Notes: generated by a model not told the origin, from the letters alone. A stretch of 46,836 bases of DNA from Burkholderiales bacterium (GCA_024235755.1 JACKLV010000019.1:1-46836); one strand, 5' to 3'. Counted from the stretch's first letter, positions 17,918 to 27,322 are shown. Numbers and translations are program-made.

Positions 17918-18556
17918 TTATTCAGGCTTACCCAACGCATCCAGTTTCATCTGGACGATATTGAAATAACTGTTATTTTTGTTCAACTTATCGATAGCCG
18001 CCTGATAAGACAAACGCGCTTCTTCTGTTTTTCCTGAAGCCAAGAGAACATCGCCTTTTAGATCAGCATACAAACCGGAGAATGAATCCAAGTGTTCAGC
18101 GCTTAGATGCCGTAAGGCTGCGTTATAGTTTTTTTCATCCAATAATATACTGGCCAACCTCAGCCGCGCCAGATCTCTTATTTCAGGCTCTTTTGCATGA
18201 TTTAGCACCCAATCCAGTTGTTGTTTTGCGCGTTGCGTGTCGCCTGCATCCACACTGGCCTTGGCGGCTATCAATGCAGCACGGGGTGCATATCCACTGG
18301 ATGGATAGCCTTCTGTTAACAAATGCGCGGCATCGCTGATTTTCTCAACATCGTTCGTTGACTGAACCTGTTTTAACAAAGCGTACAAATCTGCCGCCTG
18401 TTGCGCCTGCTGCTGCTGGTAGTATTTCCATACCTGCGTAGCGCCGATGGTTGCAACCATAGTTGCCAGAACGATGGTTATAATCGTTCCATACTTGTCC
18501 CACCATGCTTTCATGCCTTCAATTTTTTCTTCTTCTTCCCGATTATATGTCGCCAT
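17918..18556 (-). CDS. yfgM: YfgM-family tetratricopeptide inner-membrane protein
   Basis: This 212-residue protein of the YfgM family (UPF0070) is an ancillary SecYEG partner and periplasmic chaperone-network member in E. coli. The typical start MATYNREEEEKIEGMKAWWDKYG is followed by a single transmembrane helix (TIITIVLATMVATIGATQVW, about 24-43). A periplasmic TPR-like domain (about 50-210) follows. Its position between hisS and bamB is the conserved one. Confidence 0.93.
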   Translation of the reverse strand: MATYNREEEEKIEGMKAWWDKYGTIITIVLATMVATIGATQVWKYYQQQQAQQAADLYALLKQVQSTNDVEKISDAAHLLTEGYPSSGYAPRAALIAAKASVDAGDTQRAKQQLDWVLNHAKEPEIRDLARLRLASILLDEKNYNAALRHLSAEHLDSFSGLYADLKGDVLLASGKTEEARLSYQAAIDKLNKNNSYFNIVQMKLDALGKPE

Positions 18557-18660
18557 TGTTATTACCCTGAAAAAACTCCGCTCACATCAAAACTCAAATA
18601 CTGTTTGTCTAAACCCCATACTTTGTTTTAATTGATCTGCCAAAACAAACAGCGCATCTG

Positions 18661-19920
18661 TTAGGTTTTTATCAGATCACTGAGTGCATGCAAATCAACT
18701 CTGGCCTGATCGGCAGCTAACCGCATGGGTTTTAAGGTAACCTCTCCCGCAGATGCTTCATCATCACCAATGATAATTGCATAACGCGCGCCGCTAGCAT
18801 CCGCTTTTTTCATTTGTGATTTAAAGCTGCCACCGCCACAATGCAGAATAACGCGGCAGCCTGTTTCGCGTAAAAATTCTGCAGTTTTCCATGCAAAACT
18901 TGTAGCCTGCTCGCCTTGATGCACAATGTACGCATCCGGAAGGAGCGGTTCAATTTCCTTGCCGCACTCATGCATCAATGCCAGAAGCCGTTCCACACCC
19001 ATGGCAAAGCCGCAGGCCGGCGCCGGCTTCCCGCCAATTTGCTCTATCAATCCATCATAGCGCCCTCCAGCACAAACTGCACTCTGCGCCCCGAGTTTAT
19101 CAGTAACCCATTCAAAAACCGTGCGATTATAGTAATCCAACCCTCTGACCAAACGTAGGTTGATTTCGAATTGTACGCCCTGTTCGCGCAATAAAAGCTG
19201 CAGCATTTCGAAGTGAATACGCGACGGCTCATCCAAATCATCAATCAATTTGGGCGCTTGTTCGATAATCGGTTGCATTTCCGGATTCTTACTGTCCAAA
19301 ATCCTCAAAGGATTGGTATGCAGCCGCCTGTTAGCATCTTCATCCAGATGTTTGGCGTATTGCTCAAAATATTTGATTAGCCGAGTCCGATGCAGCGCTC
19401 TGGATTCCGCACTTCCCAGTGTGCCAATTTCCAGACGCAATCCGGTAATACCGAGCATCTGCCACAAACGGGCGCACATAACTATCAACTCCGCATCTAT
19501 ATCCGGGCCGGAATAGCCCAACGCTTCTACACCGACTTGGTGAAATTGTCGATAACGCCCTTTTTGCGGCCGCTCATGCCGGAACATCGGGCCGGAATAT
19601 GAAAGACGCTGTGGACCTGCATATAACAGATTATGTTCGATAACCGCCCGAACACAGGCAGCGGTGCCTTCGGGGCGTAATGCCAGTCTGTCATTGTTGA
19701 GATGATCGACAAAGCTGTACATCTCTTTTTCAACAATATCTGTCACCTCGCCAATGGAACGAACAAATAAATCAGTGTGTTCAACTAAAGGCGTTCGTAT
19801 GCACCGATAACCATACATAGCCAACCAGTCTTGCACTGTTTGTTCGAAAAAATGCCATTGATACGCTTCACCGGGAAGAATATCATTCATCCCGCGAACC
19901 GCTTTTACAACTTTAGCCAT
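18661..19920 (-). CDS. hisS: Histidyl-tRNA synthetase
   Basis: This 419-residue class II synthetase attaches histidine to tRNA-His. Motif 2 is FRHERPQKGRYRQFHQ, motif 3 is GFAMGVERLLAL, and the histidine-specific loops LVRGLDYYNRTVFEW and CAGGRYDGL are present. The length is normal. Its ATG overlaps the ispG stop by one base (TAATG), showing coupling. About 100 bp lie between its stop and the yfgM start. Confidence 0.97.
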   Translation of the reverse strand: MAKVVKAVRGMNDILPGEAYQWHFFEQTVQDWLAMYGYRCIRTPLVEHTDLFVRSIGEVTDIVEKEMYSFVDHLNNDRLALRPEGTAACVRAVIEHNLLYAGPQRLSYSGPMFRHERPQKGRYRQFHQVGVEALGYSGPDIDAELIVMCARLWQMLGITGLRLEIGTLGSAESRALHRTRLIKYFEQYAKHLDEDANRRLHTNPLRILDSKNPEMQPIIEQAPKLIDDLDEPSRIHFEMLQLLLREQGVQFEINLRLVRGLDYYNRTVFEWVTDKLGAQSAVCAGGRYDGLIEQIGGKPAPACGFAMGVERLLALMHECGKEIEPLLPDAYIVHQGEQATSFAWKTAEFLRETGCRVILHCGGGSFKSQMKKADASGARYAIIIGDDEASAGEVTLKPMRLAADQARVDLHALSDLIKT

Positions 19921-21161
19921 TATCCAGCTTTTCTAGGATATTTTTCCCGAACATAATTTTCGACAATCTGACGGAATTCAGCCGCGATATTATCGCCCTT
20001 TAAAGTGACCGTTTTTTCACCATCCACATAGACTGGCGCCACTGGACTTTCGCCGGAACCTGGCAAGCTGATGCCAATATTGGCATGCTTACTTTCTCCC
20101 GGTCCATTCACTACACATCCCATGACCGCCAAAGACATGTTTTCCACACCTTCATATTGATCACGCCACACGATCATCTCATCACGCACATAACCTTGAA
20201 TGCTTTCAGCCAGTTCCTGAAAATACGTGCTTGTCGTACGCCCGCACCCTGGACATGCGGCAACCAGCGGCACAAATGCGCGTAATCCCATGGTCTGCAG
20301 TATTTCCTGTGCAACAATCACTTCGCGCGAGCGAGAACCGCCCGGCTCCGGCGTTAATGAAATACGAATCGTATCACCAATTCCTTCTTGCAAAAGTATT
20401 GCCAAAGCAGCCGTCGAAGCCACGATTCCCTTGGAACCCATTCCCGCTTCGGTCAATCCCAGATGCAATGCATAATCACAGCGCGCGGCAAGTTCGCGGT
20501 AAACTGCGATTAAATCCTGAACACCACTAACCTTGCACGACAGTATAATTTTAGTACGAGGCAGTCCGATTTCTTCCGCTTTTGCCGCACTTTCCAGTGC
20601 GGAAGTAATTAATGCCTCACGCATAACATATGTCGCATCTTTCGGGTCGCTTGAACTGGCATTTTCATCCATGATGCGCGCCAGCATTTCCTGATCGAGA
20701 CTGCCCCAATTCACTCCGATACGAATAGGCTTGTCAAATCGACACGCTGTTTCAATCAAGGTAGCAAACTGCTCGTCGCGTTTTTTTCCTTTTCCAACAT
20801 TTCCAGGATTAATACGAAACTTTGCCAGCGACTGTGCACATTCAGGATAGCTTGTCAGCAGTTTATGCCCATTAAAATGGAAATCACCGACCAGAGGTAC
20901 ATGGCAATCCATATCGTCAAGCCGTTGGCGTATACCGGGTACCGCCTTGGCCGCCTCAGCGGAATTAACGGTAATACGCACCAGTTCGGAACCTGCACGC
21001 GCCAATTGCGAAACTTGTTCCGCTGTAGCGATTTCATCGGCAGTATCGGTATTGGTCATAGATTGCACGACAATCGGCGCACCTCCGCCGATTTTAACAG
21101 TTCCAATATTGACGCCAACACTGGAACGACGTTGTGAGATTGAACGATTTGGAGACATCAT
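19920..21161 (-). CDS. ispG: 4-hydroxy-3-methylbut-2-enyl diphosphate synthase IspG (GcpE)
   Basis: This 413-residue iron-sulfur enzyme of the MEP isoprenoid pathway reduces methylerythritol cyclodiphosphate. The substrate-binding N-terminal TIM barrel contains PIVVQSMTNTDTAD, GDFHFNGHKLL and NPGNVG. The 4Fe-4S ligands come from ACPGCGR and the later MGCVVNGPGE. The form, without the long insertion of plant-type enzymes, is typical of Proteobacteria. It precedes hisS in the conserved rodZ-ispG-hisS row. Confidence 0.97.
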   Translation of the reverse strand: MMSPNRSISQRRSSVGVNIGTVKIGGGAPIVVQSMTNTDTADEIATAEQVSQLARAGSELVRITVNSAEAAKAVPGIRQRLDDMDCHVPLVGDFHFNGHKLLTSYPECAQSLAKFRINPGNVGKGKKRDEQFATLIETACRFDKPIRIGVNWGSLDQEMLARIMDENASSSDPKDATYVMREALITSALESAAKAEEIGLPRTKIILSCKVSGVQDLIAVYRELAARCDYALHLGLTEAGMGSKGIVASTAALAILLQEGIGDTIRISLTPEPGGSRSREVIVAQEILQTMGLRAFVPLVAACPGCGRTTSTYFQELAESIQGYVRDEMIVWRDQYEGVENMSLAVMGCVVNGPGESKHANIGISLPGSGESPVAPVYVDGEKTVTLKGDNIAAEFRQIVENYVREKYPRKAG

Positions 21162-21221
21162 ATATAAATTTTCATTTTTGGCAGGATTTTGGAAGCAGCG
21201 TCAGCAAACGTATTGAAATGA

Positions 21222-22319
21222 CTATTCGAGCATTAACTGAGCACTGCCAGTTTGATCATTGGTATAAGGCTTAATATCAATTTTGCGGTCATTATATGTA
21301 ACCTCAACCGCCGATGCATCACTGATAATAATCGACAAGGGTTTTTTACCACTAACTCTTTGTTGAGTACCACTGGTATTATTTTGTTCGAAAATAATGT
21401 CGTTGTTTCCATCGGTTACTTTTACATGCGCTTCAGCTATAAAGCTTAAAGTCAGTGTACCAAATGTATTTATTGCGGAAACATTGCCCAATCCTGATAA
21501 GGAATTTTGATTGAATTGGGTGGCTTCAGCAGGTTTATCTGATAATTTAAGTGAAGATAATGGCAGTTGTAGTTCAACGGATGCCTGGCCATTGTCTTTC
21601 TGAATTAACAGATCAGAATTTTGCTCCGCAGATCGCCATGACGGAAATTTTTCATAAAGAAAAAACGCCGCTCCTGCTAGAAATACCAATAAAACAATTA
21701 TTAGTATCGAATTGTTAATCCCTCTGCCACTTCTGGATGTGGACTTCATCTCTTGAATTTTGAAAGGCGTGTGCTCAATATGCGAAACGGTTGTTGTCGG
21801 ACCGGGCAATAACTGAACCATCGCATTAGAATCCAGCTGCATGAGATTGGCGTAATTACGTACGAAACCACGAACAAATGTACGTCCTGGAAGCGCATCA
21901 AAGCTTTCCTTCTCTATTGCTTCCACCTGTTGTACAGAAATTCTGAGTTGGCGAGAGACCTCTTCCATACTCATATTTCTGGCTATGCGCGCATTGCGCA
22001 ACATATGACCAACACCATGCACAACACTGGCAGAGTCTAATACCTGATGCTCCGGCGCCTCAGAATGATTTTCTGTCTTTAGAAAGTGGCTGATCCCTGC
22101 TTCCGGCTGAACAGGTAATACATTAACATTAGCCTGCGTATGATCAATTACACCGGTTTCACTACCAATTGCAGACGAATTATGAGACTTTTCCTGCGCA
22201 CGCACGCCAGCTTCGGATGCGCGCATATGAATATTATCAACATGGAGATGCTCCATGATTGCATCATTCAAATGCATGCGCTCATTCTTTTTCTCTTGCT
22301 CGTTGTCGCTATCTTCCAT
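21222..22319 (-). CDS. rodZ: Cytoskeleton protein RodZ with long N-terminal extension
   Basis: This protein of about 365 residues connects MreB to the cell-wall elongation machinery. The cytoplasmic helix-turn-helix domain (about 104-170) contains MLRNARIARNMSMEEVSRQLRIS and LPGRTFVRGFVRNYA. One transmembrane helix follows (ILIIVLLVFLAGAAFFLY), then a periplasmic DUF4115 domain at the C-terminus (LTLSFIAEAHVKVTDG to the end). Unusually, about 100 charged, probably disordered residues precede the helix-turn-helix. The ATG at 22319 begins one base after the pilF stop; a GTG at 22331 overlapping pilF is also possible. Its place between pilF and ispG is conserved. Confidence 0.9.
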   Translation of the reverse strand: MEDSDNEQEKKNERMHLNDAIMEHLHVDNIHMRASEAGVRAQEKSHNSSAIGSETGVIDHTQANVNVLPVQPEAGISHFLKTENHSEAPEHQVLDSASVVHGVGHMLRNARIARNMSMEEVSRQLRISVQQVEAIEKESFDALPGRTFVRGFVRNYANLMQLDSNAMVQLLPGPTTTVSHIEHTPFKIQEMKSTSRSGRGINNSILIIVLLVFLAGAAFFLYEKFPSWRSAEQNSDLLIQKDNGQASVELQLPLSSLKLSDKPAEATQFNQNSLSGLGNVSAINTFGTLTLSFIAEAHVKVTDGNNDIIFEQNNTSGTQQRVSGKKPLSIIISDASAVEVTYNDRKIDIKPYTNDQTGSAQLMLE

Positions 22320-22320
22320 T

Positions 22321-23109
22321 TCAAAGACCACTTTCTCTCACAGCTCTGGTTTCACTGGAATTCGGGAAGTTTTTTTGCAACTGGAATAGATAACTGTTTG
22401 CTGCGCGGGTATTTCCAACCACTCGTTCGATTTGCACCCCAAGCCACAAACTTCTAGCTGTCGGTTGATATTTTTGCATGAATTCGGATAATTTTGATTG
22501 AGCAGCCACAATCTTTCCCGCCTTGAAATCCATTTCAATCAACCCGACTAACGCTGGACGATAGTTAGGCTGCAATGACAAAGATTCATCAAAATACCGG
22601 GATGCCACAGAAAAATTATTGCGTTTCAATTCACAAATTCCAGCGTTGGCATAGGCTATATGGCGTGTTTCATATAGGGGATCTTTCAGCGCAGTCATGA
22701 AATGACTAATTGCTTTGTCCATCTGATCGGAAAACCGCTCGCATAAAAACCAGCCATAATTGTTATTTAACTCAGAATTTCCCGGTTCGATTTTCAATGC
22801 TTGGTTAAAATTCGACTGCGCTTTGCTATCTTCACCCAAAGCCATATAAACCAGCCCAAGCACGCTGAGAGCTGGTGCATAATTTTGTTTTGATTCCAGC
22901 GCTGCGTCAATTTCTTCCAGCGCTACTTTATATTGTCCACGATAATAATATTCGGCAGCCAGTTCCGTATGTATACGCGCACTTTTTTCCGCGCGCGCTG
23001 CGCTCTGTTCCGGCGTCAAACGCCCCTCTATAGGTTCGTGGACACATCCACCCAAGAAAACGACCAGCACAATAACAAGTACTGACGGCTTTACACTTTT
23101 AGTCAGCAT
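22321..23109 (-). CDS. pilF: Type IV pilus biogenesis lipoprotein PilF/PilW
   Basis: This 262-residue outer membrane lipoprotein assists multimerisation of the PilQ secretin. The lipobox is VFLGGC near residue 22. The remainder is built of TPR repeats, such as AAEYYYRGQYKVALEEIDAALE and APALSVLGLVYMALGEDSKAQSNFNQAL. The ATG at 23109 is preferred because AGGAAA lies just upstream; a longer TTG start at 23142 would overlap rlmN. It belongs to the rlmN-pilF-rodZ-ispG row. No other pilus genes are in the window. Confidence 0.92.
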   Translation of the reverse strand: MLTKSVKPSVLVIVLVVFLGGCVHEPIEGRLTPEQSAARAEKSARIHTELAAEYYYRGQYKVALEEIDAALESKQNYAPALSVLGLVYMALGEDSKAQSNFNQALKIEPGNSELNNNYGWFLCERFSDQMDKAISHFMTALKDPLYETRHIAYANAGICELKRNNFSVASRYFDESLSLQPNYRPALVGLIEMDFKAGKIVAAQSKLSEFMQKYQPTARSLWLGVQIERVVGNTRAANSYLFQLQKNFPNSSETRAVRESGL

Positions 23110-23138
23110 AATTTTTCCTGGAATCGCACCTATCAAAT

Positions 23139-24275
23139 TCAAATAGCCTCTATGTTTTCCTTGGCAGTTCGACGGGTTTTGTCATATACCCGCCCCGCCA
23201 GTTGGCCGCATGCGGCAGCAATATCATCGCCACGTGTTTTACGCACCGTCGTCATCAACCCAGCTTGCATTAGCATATCACGAAATACGCGGATCGATTC
23301 AGATGAAGAGCGTCTAAATTCAGAATTTGGAAAGGCATTAAACGGAATCAGATTAAATTTACAAGGCACATCCCTGACGAGCTTAATCAATTCACGCGCA
23401 TGCGATGCGCTATCGTTGATACCATCAAGCATTACATATTCGAATGTAATAAAATCGCGAGGTGCATCCTGTAAATAACGCTGACACGCCGCCAGCAGAT
23501 CTTTGATAGGGTATTTTTGATTAATGGGCACAAGGTAATCACGCAAAGGGTCGTTCGGTGCATGCAAGGATACAGCCAGCGCCACAGGACATCTTTTTCG
23601 CAGCCGATCCATTGCTGGAATTAATCCCGAGGTGCTGACCGTAACGCGCCGCCGCGATAGTCCGTATGCATGATCGTCTAGCATGACATTTAACGCGGTT
23701 ACAACATTTTCAAAATTGGCAAGTGGTTCGCCCATCCCCATCATGACAATATTGGTAACCCTGCGTACAGAATACATGATTTGCGGATCGGCAATGTCAG
23801 CTTGCATTTTGGCCAGTGGTTGTCGGTCGAAATCTTCCACGAGCATTTTATTCGCCAGCCAAAGCTGGCCGACAATCTCGGCGACCGATAAATTACGGTT
23901 AAAGCCCTGTTTACCTGTCGCGCAAAATGCACAGGCCAGAGCACATCCGACTTGGCTGGAAACGCACAATGTTCCCCGGTTTGCCTCTGGAATAAAAACG
24001 CTTTCAATACCGTTACCCGAGCCAACGGAAAGCAACCATTTACGCGTTCCATCGGCAGCAGTATGATCGCGAGTCACTTGAGGCATTGCGATAACGGAAC
24101 TTTCAGAAAGCTTTGTTCTCAGGTTTTTCGCCAGATCGCTCATTTGGTTAAAATCGGACTGATTCGACTGGTGAATCCATTTCAGTATTTGCTTAGCACG
24201 AAACGGCTTCTCACCCATTTCTACCAAGAAATCGATGAGACCATCTCTATCGTAATCAAGCAAATTAACTGTCAC
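23139..24275 (-). CDS. rlmN: Dual-specificity 23S rRNA/tRNA methyltransferase RlmN
   Basis: This 378-residue radical-SAM enzyme makes 2-methyladenosine in 23S rRNA (A2503) and some tRNAs. The CxxxCxxC cluster motif has Cys111, Cys115 and Cys118 (GCALACAFC). The acceptor Cys lies in the C-terminal segment GDDIAAACGQLAG. Conserved segments MGMGEPLANFENV and VSTSGL are also seen. The start is GTG at 24275. It follows ndk by 33 bp. Confidence 0.96.
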   Translation of the reverse strand: MTVNLLDYDRDGLIDFLVEMGEKPFRAKQILKWIHQSNQSDFNQMSDLAKNLRTKLSESSVIAMPQVTRDHTAADGTRKWLLSVGSGNGIESVFIPEANRGTLCVSSQVGCALACAFCATGKQGFNRNLSVAEIVGQLWLANKMLVEDFDRQPLAKMQADIADPQIMYSVRRVTNIVMMGMGEPLANFENVVTALNVMLDDHAYGLSRRRVTVSTSGLIPAMDRLRKRCPVALAVSLHAPNDPLRDYLVPINQKYPIKDLLAACQRYLQDAPRDFITFEYVMLDGINDSASHARELIKLVRDVPCKFNLIPFNAFPNSEFRRSSSESIRVFRDMLMQAGLMTTVRKTRGDDIAAACGQLAGRVYDKTRRTAKENIEAI

Positions 24276-24308
24276 AGTTTTTATTTGAGCAAAGCAAAAT
24301 GACCGGTA

Positions 24309-24734
24309 TCAGCGGGAATAGATTTCTAATGTTGGAAAAAAGCAGGCAATTTCAACAGCAGCTGTTTCAGGCCCATCAGAACCATGAACTGCGTTAGCAT
24401 CAATGCTGTCAGCAAAATCAGCACGTATGGTACCTTTTTCCGCTTTCTGCGGATCAGTCGCTCCCATCAATTCGCGATTTTTGCGAACCGCATCGTCTCC
24501 TTCAAGCACTTGCACCATAACGGGACCGGATACCATAAAGTCTACCAAATCTTTAAAGAAAGGACGTTCACGGTGTATAGCGTAAAATTGCTCAGCTTCT
24601 GCTCTGGAAAGCTGCGTCATGCGTGCGGCAATTATTTTTAGTCCATTTGATTCGAAACGTGAATAAATCTGACCAATTACGTTTTTTGCGACTGCGTCAG
24701 GTTTAATAATGGAAAAAGTTCTTTCAATTGCCAT
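24309..24734 (-). CDS. ndk: Nucleoside diphosphate kinase
   Basis: This 141-residue enzyme transfers the gamma phosphate from ATP to nucleoside diphosphates. The phosphohistidine His117 lies in NAVHGSD, and the N-terminus IERTFSIIKPDAV is canonical. The length matches the bacterial enzyme when the ATG at 24734 is used. It is probably the first gene of the ndk-rlmN-pilF-rodZ-ispG-hisS-yfgM-bamB row. The 140 bp upstream are AT-rich and likely hold the promoter, though no clear -35/-10 pair could be fixed. Confidence 0.97.
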   Translation of the reverse strand: MAIERTFSIIKPDAVAKNVIGQIYSRFESNGLKIIAARMTQLSRAEAEQFYAIHRERPFFKDLVDFMVSGPVMVQVLEGDDAVRKNRELMGATDPQKAEKGTIRADFADSIDANAVHGSDGPETAAVEIACFFPTLEIYSR

Positions 24735-24877
24735 CAAATGCTCCAGTAAAATGTGTTAGTTGAACGGGCATTTTACCAAAAAAGATGCAAAATCTGAAAA
24801 AACCGATAGTTTTATTTTATCTGATTATTTTAGTGCAAAAGTGCTTGAGCCGAGTATTTGAGGATTAATGAAAATTC

Positions 24878-25288
24878 TCAATAGCCGGCTTCCCGCCAGC
24901 CTTTATAGCCATCCCGATAATAAAATACGTTATGCCAACCCCACTGGATAGCCAGTTCCGTAGCTTTGGCACTACCCAAGCATGCCACGCCGTTGCAATA
25001 AATAATAACCGCTTGATCGATACTCGCGATTTTATTCAGATTCTCGACAGTAAAATCACCGTTGTTAACAGATAAATGATATGCACCTGGCAGGTGCCCT
25101 TTATCAAAATCTGACTTACCACGCACATCGACAACAGGATATCCTCGCTTCATGAGCAGCTTAGCGGTTTCCGTCGAGATCGTTCTGGCGCCCGTAATCC
25201 TCTCGGGCGCAAGTGTGTCGGCATTGACCACATGGATTGTAAGGACAGTGCTAATGACAATCAGAAAAATTAAACGATGTAGATGCAT
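24878..25288 (-). CDS. Exported rhodanese-domain protein
   Basis: This 136-residue single-domain rhodanese carries a signal peptide (LIFLIVISTVLTIHVVNA). The domain has the CH2A-type start VVDVRGKSDFDKGHLPGA, and the active-site Cys lies in the loop YCNGVACLG. The loop has seven residues including a second Cys. It should act in the periplasm, possibly in sulfur transfer or redox; the substrate is unknown. It is the last gene on the minus strand before ndk and lies 72 bp after the hydrolase gene. Whether it belongs to that row is uncertain. The ATG at 25288 is preferred over TTG 25294. Confidence 0.8.
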   Translation of the reverse strand: MHLHRLIFLIVISTVLTIHVVNADTLAPERITGARTISTETAKLLMKRGYPVVDVRGKSDFDKGHLPGAYHLSVNNGDFTVENLNKIASIDQAVIIYCNGVACLGSAKATELAIQWGWHNVFYYRDGYKGWREAGY

Positions 25289-25359
25289 TTTCAAACTCAG
25301 CTTTTATAGATTCTAGGTCAAAAACAGAACTCAGAAATACACCATTAGCGGTTTAAATT

Positions 25360-26259
25360 TCATTGTGCCGAATCTTTCTGGACTGATTCAATATTTTTTA
25401 ACCAGCTTACTGTATATTCGAGTAATTTGTTACGCCATTCCAGTCGTGAAAAAGTATGATCAGCTTCAGGAATAGCTTTTAGCGTCACGCGCCCTGAAGC
25501 AATTAATTCTTGCCAGATTTTTGAGGTCTCGACATAATCGTTAAATTCCCTGGCTATATAGTCTCGCCCGCTTGTCAAAATAAACATTTCACCAGAAAAT
25601 CGCCGACAACTTTCGGCCAACCGCTCAGGCAAAGGCAAAATATCGATAGCCTCATCGACAGAAGAATCAGCTTCGCCTCTTTTGTTCGACAAAGTCGATT
25701 TAATTAACGTCATGCATGATTTTAACGATGCCGTTATTGAAAACTGGCCAGACATTACCTTAGTCCAGAATGATTTCTCAAGCAGTCGGTGCCAATAGTA
25801 ATATCTGATCATGGTTTTGGCCAACCCTGCATCAGTTCTGATCCAGGGATTTACCATAAAAATCCCCTGGATGCGCGGATCAGTATAACTATAAAACGCA
25901 CTGGCAGTTGCGGATTCGCATTCTCCCCACAAAACAATTTTATCAATCTCAGGCACGCTTTCGAGTAATACGTTTACTGCGCTTTGTATATCTGCGTTCA
26001 TATCGACAAAACCACGCAACTCACCTGTACTATCACCCGTACCGCGATGATCAAAACGGATGGATGCTATGGCATGACTGGCGAGCAGCCTGGCCAATGT
26101 CACAAACTGTCTATGTGCGCCAACACGGTATTGCGGCCCGCCTGCAACCACAATCACCACACCAATCCTGCTTGCTTTGTCCGGCTTACTGATAATGCCT
26201 ACCAGCAAATCGGTTTCACACGGAAAAACAACGGGAATTTCAGTAGAACTGGGTAACAT
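25360..26259 (-). CDS. Exosortase-A-associated alpha/beta hydrolase, type 1
   Basis: This 299-residue alpha/beta hydrolase resembles the hydrolase-1 family that accompanies exosortase A and acyl carrier protein genes. It shows VVIVVAGGPQYRVGAHRQF near the N-terminus, the strand IRFDHRGTGDS, and the nucleophile elbow LWGECESATAS. Cys114 stands where serine is usual. The likely catalytic His is in EADHTFSR. A Cys nucleophile suggests thioester chemistry, for example release or transfer of an acyl group from an acyl carrier protein; this is inference. The ATG at 26259 overlaps the preceding hydrolase gene by 20 bases. A much longer upstream frame exists, but its N-terminus is not family-like. 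Confidence 0.78.
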   Translation of the reverse strand: MLPSSTEIPVVFPCETDLLVGIISKPDKASRIGVVIVVAGGPQYRVGAHRQFVTLARLLASHAIASIRFDHRGTGDSTGELRGFVDMNADIQSAVNVLLESVPEIDKIVLWGECESATASAFYSYTDPRIQGIFMVNPWIRTDAGLAKTMIRYYYWHRLLEKSFWTKVMSGQFSITASLKSCMTLIKSTLSNKRGEADSSVDEAIDILPLPERLAESCRRFSGEMFILTSGRDYIAREFNDYVETSKIWQELIASGRVTLKAIPEADHTFSRLEWRNKLLEYTVSWLKNIESVQKDSAQ

Positions 26260-27073
26260 AACGTACTGTAGCTTCAATGAGTTCCGGAACCAGCGTACGC
26301 TCATGCGCAAGCCAGAATGGCGGACCAATAATTTCTTGATGATCAATTCTTGCGCCTTTTTGACGCCACTTTTCAATCATCATCATATCACTGCGTGGTG
26401 TTTTTCTGTCTGCACTGGTAATCACGGTAAACCAACCAACAGGAACAACCAGTGAATCAACTAATGAGTCAAATTTTGCGGCTTTTATACCTTTAAAAAG
26501 CGCTGGTCCGATATCATAACCTGATACGCTTATATGTTGACCGCTGTTGATCTGATTTTCCAAATCCTGGACTGTTTCTTGTTGTTCTCCACGCTGCATA
26601 GATGCGGCGATTCTGATGCGTAAAAATTGTATTAACGCAGCTTGACCACTGATAACAGGTTGCCACAAAATCAAACGCTGCAAATGCTTAGTCTCCTGGG
26701 CAACTTGCAACGCCTGTAACGCACCCAGCCGCACCCCGAGGATGGAGATTTTTTGATAGCCTAACGTACGAGCATAGGTAACTGCCCCCAGCAAATCCTG
26801 ACAGCTTTGTTCCCAATTCGAGTCTTTGAATTCGCCTTCGCTGTCACCCGTACCATATGCATCTATCGATAAGAAACCGTAATTGAACTGTGATACCTGC
26901 TGAGCGAACATTGTGTTCATATATCGACAGCGATTCATTTCTTCTGCAAATGATGCAGCGACAACAAAGCACTCAGTATCGGAGGTAATATTCTGCGGCG
27001 CGTAGTGCAAGGCGAACAGCTTTCCGGCACCGCCTTGAATAAGATCAGCCTTAATTCTATATTGCGAAGGCAT
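26240..27073 (-). CDS. Exosortase-A-associated alpha/beta hydrolase, type 2
   Basis: This 277-residue protein has the alpha/beta-hydrolase fold of the hydrolase-2 family tied to exosortase A loci. Typical segments are FAEEMNRCRYMN and the strand LSIDAYGTGDSEG. The elbow position reads LGVRLGALQ, with Arg115 where Ser or Cys would be the nucleophile. It may therefore be non-catalytic, or use other residues, and might act as a partner for the type-1 protein encoded next. It starts three bases after the acyl carrier protein stop and overlaps the next gene, indicating one operon. Family assignment is from recognisable segments and gene order. Confidence 0.75.
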   Translation of the reverse strand: MPSQYRIKADLIQGGAGKLFALHYAPQNITSDTECFVVAASFAEEMNRCRYMNTMFAQQVSQFNYGFLSIDAYGTGDSEGEFKDSNWEQSCQDLLGAVTYARTLGYQKISILGVRLGALQALQVAQETKHLQRLILWQPVISGQAALIQFLRIRIAASMQRGEQQETVQDLENQINSGQHISVSGYDIGPALFKGIKAAKFDSLVDSLVVPVGWFTVITSADRKTPRSDMMMIEKWRQKGARIDHQEIIGPPFWLAHERTLVPELIEATVRYVTQFY

Positions 27074-27076
27074 GAC

Positions 27077-27322
27077 TTAGAGTTTCGATTCCACCAGTTG
27101 CGTTAAACTGCCAATCGTTCTGAAGACATCAGCGGTGATCTCATCATCTTCAAAAACACAGCCATATTCATCTTCCAACGCTGTAATAATGGCAACCACT
27201 GACATAGAATCAAACTCAGGTATATCTCCCATTAAAGCTGTCGATTCGTTAAAATCATCTGCACGGTCACCAAGCACCAGCACATCGCGTACGATATTGA
27301 TTATTTCATTTTCCAGTTTCAT
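27077..27322 (-). CDS. Acyl carrier protein (second copy in the row)
   Basis: This 81-residue acyl carrier protein carries acyl groups on a phosphopantetheine arm. The attachment Ser39 lies in EFDSMSVVAII, at the start of helix 2. The overall helical pattern and acidic composition are typical. The gene ends three bases before the type-2 hydrolase gene; acyl carrier protein followed by the two hydrolases is an arrangement known from exosortase A loci. It differs clearly in sequence from the acyl carrier protein at 31653-31901, so the two probably serve different steps. Confidence 0.88.
   Translation of the reverse strand: MKLENEIINIVRDVLVLGDRADDFNESTALMGDIPEFDSMSVVAIITALEDEYGCVFEDDEITADVFRTIGSLTQLVESKL

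Noticed and set aside
26260..26376. Upstream extension of the type-1 hydrolase frame
   Set aside because: It would overlap the type-2 hydrolase by about 140 bp, and the added residues are basic and not family-like.
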